Source of the DNA: an uncultured Clostridia bacterium
GTDB lineage: Bacteria; Bacillota; Clostridia; Oscillospirales; CAG-272
Assembly: GCA_937934385.1 (NCBI GenBank)
Contig: CALGZV010000337.1
Span: 1 to 9,731 of the forward strand
DNA length: 9,731 bases
Direction: 5' to 3'
This document shows positions 1 through 7,314 of this stretch, piece by piece (positions within the stretch are counted from its first letter, which is position 1; each line of letters begins with the position of its first letter). A model generated the notes under the pieces. That model did no database searches. It saw only the letters and a program-made list of their open reading frames with translations, and was not told the DNA's origin. Made by a program: the position numbers and the translations under genes.

Positions 1-186
1 AATTTTCAGATGCATGCCGATGCTATGCTGATATGTGTTGAAATACATAATAAATATAGGCAGATAAGTTATTCCCTGCTCTGCTGCTACTTTTAAACTG
101 ATTAATTAAAATGTATGTGGCGGTACAGCTTTTCGCTGTACCGCCACATTGTATATATACTGATTTATTGTTTAACTGAAAGCACT
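1..186. other. Intergenic left edge without a supported gene
   Basis: No gene is supported here. One plus-strand frame is open from the window edge to a TAA at 94-96, but it is only 31 codons, has no recognisable sequence and no ribosome binding site, so it could be the tail of a convergent gene or chance. The only clear structure is the hairpin at 115-149, listed separately. Confidence 0.6.
115..149 (-). terminator. Perfect 15-bp hairpin ending the pgm transcript
   Basis: Positions 115-129 and 135-149 are perfect inverted complements (15 bp, GC-rich core) around a 5-nt loop at 130-134. The hairpin lies 38 nt past the pgm stop. On the minus strand it is followed by a T-rich stretch (TTTTAATTAAT), a modest tract for an intrinsic terminator. 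It could also stop rightward transcription if a convergent gene lies to the left, although the plus-strand tail is less T-rich. Confidence 0.75.
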
Positions 187-1962
187 TTATATCTGTGTCA
201 GTTCCTTCATCGATTTTATGCATGCATCAAGAAGGGAATCGAGTTCGGCTTGATTGCCTGATTCACTGTGGAGCAGATAATATATTTTGATCTTAGGTTC
301 TGTTCCGGAAGGTCTGATTACGATTTTGTTCCCGTTTTCTGTCTCGTAAAGGAGAACATCGGATTTCGGAAGTCCGGTTCCGGTCTTATTACCTGTTTTT
401 ACATCCGTAATGGTCTCTGCAAGATAGTCGCGGAGAAAGCGTATCTTTTCGCCTCCGAGTTCTGACGGAATATTCGAATGAAGCCTTTCCATAAGGTCTT
501 TCATACGTGCTAGACCGTCAAGTCCTTCCATATATATGTTTGAAGTATGTTCTTTATACAGACCGTAGCGCTTATACATATCGCAAAGCGCATCATACAG
601 AGTCTTTCCGTGAATCTGGTAATATGCCGCCATTTCGCAGAGAAGCACGGTCGAGCATACTGCATCTTTATCACGCAGATAGGTTCCTCTCATATATCCG
701 TTTGACTCTTCAAATCCGAGCAGGAAGTCTTTATCTGCGGATCTTCCGGTTTCGGTTTCGTAATCGGAAACAACTTTGCCTATAAATTTGAATCCGGTGA
801 GTACATCATATAGCTTTACACCGTGAATGGAACACATTTTTGTGACTATATCGGTCGATACGATCGTCTTTACAGCGAAAGCGTTCTCAGGAAAGCTTCC
901 GAATTCTTTTTTAGCCGAGATGATGTAGTCAAGAAGCATAGCCCCGATCTGGTTTCCGGACAGTGTCATGAATTTACCGCTACCGTCGCGTATCATTACA
1001 CCGGTGCGGTCTGCGTCGGGATCGTTTCCGATAATAATATCCGCACCTTTTTCGTCCGCGAGCTTTATAGCAAGCTCGAATACCTGAGGAAGCTCGGGAT
1101 TCGGGAATGGTGTTGTAGGAAAGTTTCCGTCAGGCGTCATTTGTTCATCGACAGTATAGATATTTTTGATTCCAAGACGGCGCATAGCCTCCGGTACGAG
1201 TTTATATCCTGTTCCGTAAAGGGGGGTATATACGATTTTCAAATTATCTGCCGCTTTTTTGACAACATCGGGACAAATAGGCTGCTTTGCTACCTGTGTG
1301 AGAAAATCCTCGTCAATTTCAGGGCCGATTAACGTTATTTTTCCGCTTTCGACTGCGCTCTCATAATCTCCGTCCGAAAATTTTACCTCTTTAAAAATAT
1401 CGGTGTTTATAATCTTTTCCGATACAGCGTCGGCCTGTTCCGGTCCGAGCTGAGCGCCGTCCTCCCAATTTGCTTTGTATCCGTTGTACTGTTTGGGATT
1501 GTGAGACGCTGTGATATTAACGCCTGCTACCGTGCCGAGACGGCGTACAGCGAAAGAAAGTTCGGGAGTCGGGCGTATTCCGTCAAACAGAAACACCTTA
1601 ATACCTGTATTAGCCATGACAGCGGCAGTTGCATGTGCAAATTTTTCCGAGTTCAGGCGGCTGTCATATGCAATTACGATTCCGCGCTCGGCGGCATCGT
1701 TTATTCCGCAGGATTTTATATAATCGGCAAATCCCTGCGATGCATGGCATACGGTATGGATATTCATATTATTTGTTCCCATTGCCATTGTTCCGCGAAG
1801 GCCTGCTGTGCCAAAGCTCAGATATGAACAGAAGCGCTGCTTTATTTCATCTGTATTATCTTTTATTTCGAGAAGTTCTTTTTTCTCTTCTTCGTTTAAC
1901 TTGCCGGATTCTAACCAGGTGTTGTATCTTTGCATACTGATATTCAGTATTTGATCAGACAT
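187..1962 (-). CDS. pgcA: Phosphoglucomutase/phosphomannomutase, PgcA type
   Basis: A cytosolic alpha-D-phosphohexomutase of 591 aa that interconverts hexose 1- and 6-phosphates, linking glycolysis to UDP-glucose, glycolipid and wall polysaccharide synthesis. All four family signatures are visible in order: the phosphoserine loop TASHNP at 151-156 (Ser153 accepts phosphate), the metal loop DPDADR at 314-319, the sugar-binding loop GFEESNGY at 416-423, and the phosphate-binding loop RPSGTEPK at 550-557. The N-terminal FGTAGLRG (50-57) and the length match Bacillus subtilis PgcA (about 580 aa) rather than the shorter GlmM or ManB forms. The ATG is preceded by AAGGAG with a 12-nt spacer. It lies 30 bp after the dehydratase-like gene with no promoter visible between them, so it is probably the last gene of the htpG transcript. 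Preference for glucose or mannose cannot be read from sequence. Confidence 0.95.
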   Translation of the reverse strand: MSDQILNISMQRYNTWLESGKLNEEEKKELLEIKDNTDEIKQRFCSYLSFGTAGLRGTMAMGTNNMNIHTVCHASQGFADYIKSCGINDAAERGIVIAYDSRLNSEKFAHATAAVMANTGIKVFLFDGIRPTPELSFAVRRLGTVAGVNITASHNPKQYNGYKANWEDGAQLGPEQADAVSEKIINTDIFKEVKFSDGDYESAVESGKITLIGPEIDEDFLTQVAKQPICPDVVKKAADNLKIVYTPLYGTGYKLVPEAMRRLGIKNIYTVDEQMTPDGNFPTTPFPNPELPQVFELAIKLADEKGADIIIGNDPDADRTGVMIRDGSGKFMTLSGNQIGAMLLDYIISAKKEFGSFPENAFAVKTIVSTDIVTKMCSIHGVKLYDVLTGFKFIGKVVSDYETETGRSADKDFLLGFEESNGYMRGTYLRDKDAVCSTVLLCEMAAYYQIHGKTLYDALCDMYKRYGLYKEHTSNIYMEGLDGLARMKDLMERLHSNIPSELGGEKIRFLRDYLAETITDVKTGNKTGTGLPKSDVLLYETENGNKIVIRPSGTEPKIKIYYLLHSESGNQAELDSLLDACIKSMKELTQI

Positions 1963-1992
1963 TTCGTGTGAATGCTCCTTAAAAAATGAATT

Positions 1993-3237
1993 TTATTTGT
2001 TATTATCTGAAAACCTGTCCTGTCCGGATCTTTCGGTATTTCTGTAAATGCCTATAGGGGAGAAATCAGGAGCTTCAAGAATCAGGTATAAAATAAAACA
2101 ACTAAGCCTATGTGCCGCAGAAATATTATCACGGCATGAAAGTAAAATATCGTAAACACATCCCGCACTTGAATGTGAAAGAAGGACAGAGTCGATTTTA
2201 TGCACAGAAAGATCAAGAAATTCCGCTGCGTGGAGAATTTCTCCGAGACGTGTTTTTTGACTGTCGCTCAGAGAGAATTCATAAAAGATCGGACCTTCTT
2301 TTGCTGCGGCGATTCGTCCGAGATTTTTACGGAGAAGCGCAAAAACCATACCGCTTTCCCGTAGTGTTACAGTTTGTGCTATTCTTAAATCGTATTTGAA
2401 AAGCAGTCTGCGCACTCCGCTGAGACGGCCGTCCGAAATATTTTCTATCGGCAGGATACAGTAAGCCGCGCTTCCGTTTTCGACCGCTTCGCAAACAGAT
2501 GCAAGATCATCGCACAGAATCCTGTCCGGAAGGGCCTCCTTACTGTCCGCTTTGCAAAGGTATTCCGAAAAAGCGCTGAATGCTTCATCAGAATATGAAT
2601 TCTGAAGATATGCTACGGATATGCCGTGTGCCGGCGATATTATAGCGCCGAGTAATCCTTCCGGCGTCAGAGATTCAAGCGCATGTGTACTCATTGATGA
2701 GCATAGCTCGCTGCAAAGCATGACGCGGTATATTATTACCGAAAAGCTCTGTGCGTCTGATATCATGCTTTCAAGCGGATCTGCTGTTTCCGTATATATA
2801 CGCGATGCGTGTGAGTCGGAATTGAAAAGACAGTATTCGGCATATATTTGTCGCAGATCTTCCGCTGTAAGGTATGCCGGTTCTGCGCTGCCGTCTTCAT
2901 TCTCATCGTCATAGTCTGCGGCTTTGCTTGAAAACACAGGGTGCGGCGGTATTGAATTTACCGTACGGCTTCGGAGTTCGGCTGCCTGTGCGATTGCCGA
3001 GGCAAGCTCGCGAATATGTGCTGCAAGTCTTTCAGTCAAACCTTCTCCGGCACTCCGCAGTTCATCAATATTTTTACTGCATATCTTTATATTTTCTTCA
3101 ATATTAGTTTCGGGACGGCTGATATGCTGCCGGCCTGAGGCGGCTGCCGGATATCCGCTTTCCGGTGAACTGTCCGGCAGTGTCTCTTTATTCGGCAAAT
3201 CTCCGGATATTCGGCCCGAATATTCCGGTCTGTACAT
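1993..3237 (-). CDS. Degenerate P-protein: chorismate mutase/prephenate dehydratase-like, ACT tail
   Basis: A 414-aa protein with the domain order of the bifunctional PheA P-protein, but apparently without its catalytic residues. Residues about 45-190 include AroQ-like helices (RELASAIAQA at 76-85 fits the RELAxEIxxAK helix), interrupted by an acidic segment near 108-118. Residues 208-295 match the first lobe of prephenate dehydratase: VAYLQNSYSDEAF (208-220) fits VAFLGPxGTYSxxA with two residues lost, and AVENGSAAYCILPIEN (251-266) fits the VENGxADYxVxPIEN block. The chain then goes straight to MVFALLRK (297-304), where the family has TRFxVLxRK, so lobe two (about 80-100 aa) is absent and the catalytic Thr is Met. 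Residues 316-400 resemble the ACT domain, ending PIGIYR where PheA has VLGCYP. The start is the ATG at 3237, 1 nt after the htpG stop and without a Shine-Dalgarno, implying translational coupling. The homology is clear in lobe one and weaker at the N terminus. Its function is unknown: aromatic-metabolite sensing or a pseudoenzyme is inference. Confidence 0.75.
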   Translation of the reverse strand: MYRPEYSGRISGDLPNKETLPDSSPESGYPAAASGRQHISRPETNIEENIKICSKNIDELRSAGEGLTERLAAHIRELASAIAQAAELRSRTVNSIPPHPVFSSKAADYDDENEDGSAEPAYLTAEDLRQIYAEYCLFNSDSHASRIYTETADPLESMISDAQSFSVIIYRVMLCSELCSSMSTHALESLTPEGLLGAIISPAHGISVAYLQNSYSDEAFSAFSEYLCKADSKEALPDRILCDDLASVCEAVENGSAAYCILPIENISDGRLSGVRRLLFKYDLRIAQTVTLRESGMVFALLRKNLGRIAAAKEGPIFYEFSLSDSQKTRLGEILHAAEFLDLSVHKIDSVLLSHSSAGCVYDILLSCRDNISAAHRLSCFILYLILEAPDFSPIGIYRNTERSGQDRFSDNNK

Positions 3238-3238
3238 C

Positions 3239-5167
3239 TTATCGGTCAATGTTTTGCTCAAGCATAGAGAAGCTGTCGTAGAGGAAATTCTGCAATTCCT
3301 CGGCTGTAAGCTGTCTTTGCGCGATGAGCGCCAGCGTATATATTTGCTTTGCCGTTTTTTCGGCATTTTCAGCGTCCTCGGTAACTATATCTCCGAGACG
3401 TTTTATAAGCGAGCTGTTAGAGTTCAGGATCAGAGTTGCGTCTGTCGGGAATGTGTCATTCATATCGCCGCCGGACATACGGTACATACGCATCATATCT
3501 TCCATTCTGCGCGACTGCTCTGATATATTAAGAATCGCCGGAACATGTTCGTCCTTAAGATTCTCAAATTTAACGGTGAGCTTTTCCTGACCGCTTATTT
3601 TGCGGAACAGTTCCTCAAGTTCTTTGCTCTCAAACTTTTCTCCGTCCCCTTTGAGCGCGGTTGCTATTTCCGCATCGATACGGACGAATTTTACATTTTT
3701 ATCGTTTTCAATAATATTGATAAACTGTGTATCTATTACTTTATCGAGCAGTACGACTTCGATCTGCTGTGCCTTGAACATAGAAATGTACTGTGCCTGA
3801 GCAATTTTATCCGCAGCGTAATATATTACGCCTTCGTGCTTTTCTTTTGCATTTTCAATATATTCATCTACAGTACGGAAGTTTCCGTCGGTCAGAGGAA
3901 GCAGGAGAGCAGATTTTACACGGTCGTAAAATTTGCGGTCGCGCAGGCATGCATATTCGACGAAAAGTTTAATATCTTCCCACAGCTTTTCATAGTTTTC
4001 GCGGTCGGTATTAAACATGCCGCACAGCTTATCGCATACCTTTTTGACAATGTGCGCGGAAAGTTTTGATACATATGCGCTGTTCTGAAGATAGCTTCTC
4101 GATACATTGAGCGGCAGCTCGGGACAGTCGAGTACGCCCTTGAGCATAAGCATGTATTCAGGAATTACTTCCTTAATATTGTCAGCTACAAATACCTGGT
4201 TATAATACAGCTTTACCTGGCCTTCGAGATTGTCGAACTCATGATTGAGGCGCGGAAAATAGAGTATGCCTTTAAAATTGAGCGGATAATCAGCGTTGAT
4301 GTGTATATGGAAGAGAGGCTCTTTCCAGTCGCGGAAAAGCTTGTTATAGAACTGTTTATAGTCATCATCGCTGCACTCTGAAGGAAGCTTTTGCCACAGA
4401 GGATGGGAATCGTTTATCGGCTCGGCTTTTTTCTCACCGTTACATTCATCGCAGCCACACTCGTCATCATGGGAATGTTCCTTTGCATGCTCTTTTTCTT
4501 TTTCAAGCTCTTCTGGAGTTTTGACTATATCAAGATATATGTCTACAGGCATAAAGGAACAGTACTTGTCAAGTATCTCTCTGATTTTGAATTCTTCAAG
4601 ATATTCCTTTTCCTCGTCGGTGATATGCATAATAACATCGGTTCCGCGGGTTTCCTTATCTGACGGGAGTATCTCATATTCTCCTGCATCTGTGCATACC
4701 CACTTTACCGCCGGGGCGTCTGTATACGATTTTGTAACAACGTCGACCGTATCGCTGACCATAAACGATGAATAGAAACCGAGACCGAAATGACCGATTA
4801 TGCCTGGCGCGCCGCCTTCTGTATCCTCATATTTTGAAATGAAATCGAGAGCGCCGGACAGAGCGATCTGACATATATATTTTCTTACTTCGTCTTCGGA
4901 CATACCTATACCGTTATCCGAAACGGTAAGAGTTCCCTCATTTTTATCTACCTTAACAGTTATTCTGAAATCGCTGTCATCTATGTCATGAACCTCGCCG
5001 AGCGAGATAAGCCTTTTAAGTTTTGTAACGGCATCCGACGCGTTTGATACGATTTCGCGGAGAAAGATCTCTTTCTCGCTGTACAGCCATTTTTTGATTA
5101 TCGGGAATATATGTTCGGTCTGAACCGAAATTCCGCCTTTATTTTCTTTTTTTATTTCTTCACTCAT
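3239..5167 (-). CDS. htpG: Hsp90-family molecular chaperone HtpG
   Basis: Bacterial Hsp90, 642 aa, an ATP-dependent cytosolic dimeric chaperone. The GHKL ATPase domain (1 to about 210) shows FLREIVSNASDA with Glu38 and Asn42, VSDNGIGM with Asp84, the lid motif GHFGLGFYS (125-133) and GTD (175-177). The middle domain (about 250-500) has LPLNVSRSYLQ with Arg357, which contacts the ATP gamma-phosphate. The dimerisation domain (about 510-642) includes the Met-rich segment MEDMMRMYRMSGGDM (555-569). The linker at about 215-250 is unusual: it is acidic and carries His227, His231, His233, Cys237, Cys239 and Cys242 within 16 residues, like a metal-binding cluster. The ATG has an AAAGGAA ribosome binding site upstream. 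It follows recO after 131 bp of AT-rich spacer and is followed 1 nt after its stop by the P-protein-like gene, so the two are probably co-expressed and translationally coupled. Confidence 0.97.
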   Translation of the reverse strand: MSEEIKKENKGGISVQTEHIFPIIKKWLYSEKEIFLREIVSNASDAVTKLKRLISLGEVHDIDDSDFRITVKVDKNEGTLTVSDNGIGMSEDEVRKYICQIALSGALDFISKYEDTEGGAPGIIGHFGLGFYSSFMVSDTVDVVTKSYTDAPAVKWVCTDAGEYEILPSDKETRGTDVIMHITDEEKEYLEEFKIREILDKYCSFMPVDIYLDIVKTPEELEKEKEHAKEHSHDDECGCDECNGEKKAEPINDSHPLWQKLPSECSDDDYKQFYNKLFRDWKEPLFHIHINADYPLNFKGILYFPRLNHEFDNLEGQVKLYYNQVFVADNIKEVIPEYMLMLKGVLDCPELPLNVSRSYLQNSAYVSKLSAHIVKKVCDKLCGMFNTDRENYEKLWEDIKLFVEYACLRDRKFYDRVKSALLLPLTDGNFRTVDEYIENAKEKHEGVIYYAADKIAQAQYISMFKAQQIEVVLLDKVIDTQFINIIENDKNVKFVRIDAEIATALKGDGEKFESKELEELFRKISGQEKLTVKFENLKDEHVPAILNISEQSRRMEDMMRMYRMSGGDMNDTFPTDATLILNSNSSLIKRLGDIVTEDAENAEKTAKQIYTLALIAQRQLTAEELQNFLYDSFSMLEQNIDR

Positions 5168-5214
5168 TATTATTCCGTTCCTTTCTTAATATGACGACAG
5201 AAATAATTTCTTAT

Positions 5215-5269
5215 TATGATATCATATTAGTGTTAACTTATTTTTAAAACTTATTTTTTGTTATGTTAA
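5215..5269 (-). promoter_or_regulatory. Candidate htpG promoter region with palindrome and direct repeat
   Basis: On the minus strand TTAACA (5264-5269) stands 17 nt before TAAAAA (5241-5246), a weak sigma-A-like pair. The plus strand has a direct repeat of AACTTATTTTT at 5235-5245 and 5248-5258, and a perfect 12-bp palindrome TATGATATCATA at 5215-5226 lies just past the predicted start site. Such a palindrome could be an operator, but AT-rich sequence makes chance matches likely. No CIRCE element (TTAGCACTC-N9-GAGTGCTAA) is present. Confidence 0.3.
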
Positions 5270-5298
5270 TAATAAAACATTTTATGACTGCTTAGGAA

Positions 5299-6156
5299 TT
5301 ATTTTGTTTCCGCCGCATATCTGCTGCGGAGCTGATGCCAGAATTCAAGTGTTTCAAAACCGCGTTCAAGCTGATTGCACAGGTATGCTTCGCATACAGC
5401 GCAGAATTCGTTCATAAGCTCCGGAGCAAGTGAAAATGACAGAAAACGCTTGACCGATGCATTTTCGATGAAACGCAGGGCTTCGAGCGTTGACGGGGCG
5501 AGGATTTTTACGGGAACCGCTCCTCTTTCCGTTTCGTTTAGCGGCATGAGCTTGTTGTTTATATCCTGCTTTATGCTTTTTTTGACACATGCCCCGCACC
5601 TGAGTGTTCCGCCGATAAGATCGAGTGTCATGCTTTCGGCATTTTGTAAACCGCAGTCGGCACATCCTGAAAGCTCCGGAGCAAAACCTGCCGTTGCTAT
5701 CGCCTTGAATTCGAAGGCAGCCTTTATCTGTTCCTGAGACTTTTTGCAGGTCATTATGGCATAAAGGGTATTGAGCATGAGGCGAAGCATTTCGTCGGCA
5801 CCTTCGGCATGTCCATCGGGGCAAAGCTCACAGCATATGTCAAAAAAGTACTGCACAAGAGCATAGCAGTCGAGTTCGAGTCTTATCGGATAAAATGTTT
5901 CTATCGGAAGTGCTTCGCGCAGCCAGAAACGTCCGCTTTTCTGATATACCGTAATTTCACTGAAGCACATGAGCTGGGAAGACATCATATATTTGCTTTT
6001 TATGCTGCGGGCGCCTTTTGCCATGACAGAGATTCTTCCGTATTCTGCGGTAAGTACAGAGAGAAGCTTGTCGGTCTCGCCTATCATTATTTCGCGTACG
6101 ACGAGTCCGCGTATACGCGGAACTGAGCGTTCGTTTTTTTCATTACTGTAAGGCAT
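5299..6156 (-). CDS. recO: DNA repair protein RecO
   Basis: RecO, 285 aa, anneals single strands and, with RecR, loads RecA onto SSB-coated DNA in RecF-pathway gap repair. The N-terminal OB-fold begins with RIRGLVVREIMIGETDKLLSV (14-34, family pattern xxGiVLrxxxygExdkllxvlT) followed by YGRISVMAKGAR (39-50). The C-terminal helical domain carries a zinc-finger-like CADC...CGAC with Cys165, Cys168, Cys187 and Cys190, as in most Firmicute RecO proteins. Length is slightly above the usual 240-270 aa. The start is fixed by a strong Shine-Dalgarno (AGGGAGGT) 5 nt upstream of the ATG. It lies directly downstream of era, an arrangement common in Firmicutes. Confidence 0.93.
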   Translation of the reverse strand: MPYSNEKNERSVPRIRGLVVREIMIGETDKLLSVLTAEYGRISVMAKGARSIKSKYMMSSQLMCFSEITVYQKSGRFWLREALPIETFYPIRLELDCYALVQYFFDICCELCPDGHAEGADEMLRLMLNTLYAIMTCKKSQEQIKAAFEFKAIATAGFAPELSGCADCGLQNAESMTLDLIGGTLRCGACVKKSIKQDINNKLMPLNETERGAVPVKILAPSTLEALRFIENASVKRFLSFSLAPELMNEFCAVCEAYLCNQLERGFETLEFWHQLRSRYAAETK

Positions 6157-6219
6157 ATAAGACCTCCCTTCGGTTATCCGATATGGTAAACGGCTCGCTT
6201 TACGGAATATTTGCGCCGT

Positions 6220-6228
6220 ATTGTATCA
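6220..6228 (-). promoter_or_regulatory. Candidate extended -10 promoter for recO
   Basis: In the 114-bp gap between era and recO the minus strand reads TGATACAAT, an extended -10 (TGn before TACAAT, 5 of 6 consensus). No good -35 lies 16-18 nt upstream. A start near 6213 would give a leader of about 57 nt. recO could also be read through from era, since no terminator hairpin is evident in the gap. Confidence 0.35.
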
Positions 6229-6270
6229 CAGAATTGTTTTAAGTTTATAAAATTTACGGATTATTATTTA

Positions 6271-7167
6271 TTATTCAAAATCCTTTTTAAGATTGTATCC
6301 GAAATCGTTGAGATAGAAGTTGCTGTCACGCCACTTCTCTTTGACCTTTACCCAAAGGTCGAGATGTACTTTTACGCCGAAGAATGTTTCAAGATCCTCA
6401 CGGGAATATGTTCCGATCCGCTTCAGCATTTCCCCGCCCTTGCCTATTATAATCCGTTTATGAGATTCTCTTTCGCAGAAAATCTCGGCTCTGACGCGTA
6501 TAAGCGTCTTTTCGTCGGTGAACTCTTCAATGGTGACTGCAGTTCCATGCGGGATCTCGTCCTTGAGCAAACGAAGGATCTTTTCACGGATGATTTCTGC
6601 GGCGAGCTTGCGCTCCGGTTGGTCGGTTATCATATCATCAGGGAAGAACCACGGGCTTTCGACAAGGAATTTTCCTGCTTCGTCTATTACTTCGCGTATT
6701 CCTTTCTCCTTAAGCGCTGAGATCGGTACTACCGAATCGAACTGATATTCATCGCTGAACAGCTGTATTGTCTGCGCTATCTTTGCCGCATCCGATCGGT
6801 CGATCTTGTTGATGGCCAAGATTGTGGGAACGGACATTTTTTTCAGTTTTTCGAGTATATCGTATTCGATTCTGTGGATTTTGGGATCTGCTTCAACTAC
6901 AAGTATTGCCGCATCTGTCTCTCCCATCGTTTTCTCGACCGTTCCGACCATGTAATTTCCGAGCTTTGTACGCGGCGTGTGCATACCGGGTGTATCTATG
7001 AAGACATACTGGTTTTCGTTCTCGGTCAGTATTCCGGTTATCCTGTTTCTTGTGGTCTGGGGTTTTGATGATACGATCGTTATTTTCTCTCCGACCATTG
7101 CGTTAAGCAGTGTTGATTTTCCGACGTTCGGACGGCCGAGAATTGCTATAAATCCGGTTTTTGTCAT
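6271..7167 (-). CDS. era: GTPase Era, 16S rRNA-binding
   Basis: Era, 298 aa, is a GTPase that binds near the 3' end of 16S rRNA and helps mature the 30S subunit. GTPase motifs are complete: G1 GRPNVGKS (11-18), switch-region KPQTTRNR (35-42), G3 DTPG (58-61), G4 NKID (120-123) and G5 SAL (150-152). The C-terminal KH domain includes the RNA-binding loop IGKGG (241-245), and the protein ends with the usual LDLWVKVKEKWR (269-280) segment. The length is typical of the family. An upstream in-frame ATG would add 44 residues, but the ATG at 7167 is chosen because MTKTGFIAILGRPNVGKS matches the family start and an AAAGGAATT ribosome binding site lies 9 nt upstream. It has its own promoter (7213-7241) directly after the aminopeptidase hairpin, with recO next on the same strand. 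Confidence 0.97.
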   Translation of the reverse strand: MTKTGFIAILGRPNVGKSTLLNAMVGEKITIVSSKPQTTRNRITGILTENENQYVFIDTPGMHTPRTKLGNYMVGTVEKTMGETDAAILVVEADPKIHRIEYDILEKLKKMSVPTILAINKIDRSDAAKIAQTIQLFSDEYQFDSVVPISALKEKGIREVIDEAGKFLVESPWFFPDDMITDQPERKLAAEIIREKILRLLKDEIPHGTAVTIEEFTDEKTLIRVRAEIFCERESHKRIIIGKGGEMLKRIGTYSREDLETFFGVKVHLDLWVKVKEKWRDSNFYLNDFGYNLKKDFE

Positions 7168-7186
7168 ATATATAATTCCTTTTTTT

Positions 7187-7209
7187 CGGTACCGTTTATC
7201 GGCGTACCG
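7187..7209 (-). other. Small hairpin in the era leader
   Basis: CGGTAC (7187-7192) and GTACCG (7204-7209) are complementary, giving a 6-bp stem around an 11-nt loop. It would sit at the very 5' end of the era mRNA if transcription starts near 7206, and just upstream of the ribosome binding site. A 5' stem could protect the mRNA or modulate translation. This is inference from a short repeat. Confidence 0.3.
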
Positions 7210-7212
7210 CTT

Positions 7213-7241
7213 TTTATAAGTCGGCGGATATATCTTGTAAA
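7213..7241 (-). promoter_or_regulatory. Sigma-A type promoter of era
   Basis: On the minus strand the -35 is TTTACA (7236-7241) and the -10 is TATAAA (7213-7218), each 5 of 6 to consensus with an ideal 17-nt spacer. The start site would be near 7206, about 39 nt before the era ATG. It sits directly beyond the terminator-like hairpin at 7249-7287, so era starts a new transcript. Confidence 0.65.
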
Positions 7242-7248
7242 TCAAAGC

Positions 7249-7287
7249 GAAAACACAGTACGGCGCGCTGCACCGTTCTGTGTTTTC
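7249..7287 (-). terminator. Terminator-like hairpin after the aminopeptidase
   Basis: GAAAACACAG (7249-7258) pairs with CTGTGTTTTC (7278-7287). After one T-T mismatch, ACGG (7260-7263) pairs with CCGT (7273-7276), leaving a 9-nt loop. On the minus strand it is followed by GCTTTGATTT, a broken T tract, so termination may be partial. It lies 28 nt past the aminopeptidase stop and immediately before the era promoter. Confidence 0.55.
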
Positions 7288-7314
7288 CGATATCCGCATG
7301 TTTTTTACGTGCGT

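Noticed and set aside
23..223. 66-codon minus-strand ORF across the pgm 3' end
   Set aside because: It overlaps the pgm C-terminal coding region and the terminator hairpin in another frame, with no ribosome binding site or recognisable sequence.
3238..3366. Upstream 43-residue extension of the P-protein-like ORF, overlapping htpG
   Set aside because: It lies wholly inside the htpG 3' end in another frame and shows no family similarity. The ATG at 3237, directly after the htpG stop, is the natural start.
2924..4069. Long plus-strand open frames opposite htpG and the P-protein-like gene
   Set aside because: They are antisense shadows of well-supported minus-strand genes, with compositionally odd translations and no family motifs.
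5225..5236. TTAACACTAA resembling one half of a CIRCE (HrcA) operator before htpG
   Set aside because: The matching inverted half-site GAGTGCTAA is absent at the required 9-nt spacing, so this is only a partial resemblance.
7168..7299. 44-residue N-terminal extension of Era
   Set aside because: Era proteins start just before the G1 motif. The extension would span the era promoter and the terminator-like hairpin, and the inner ATG has a good ribosome binding site.
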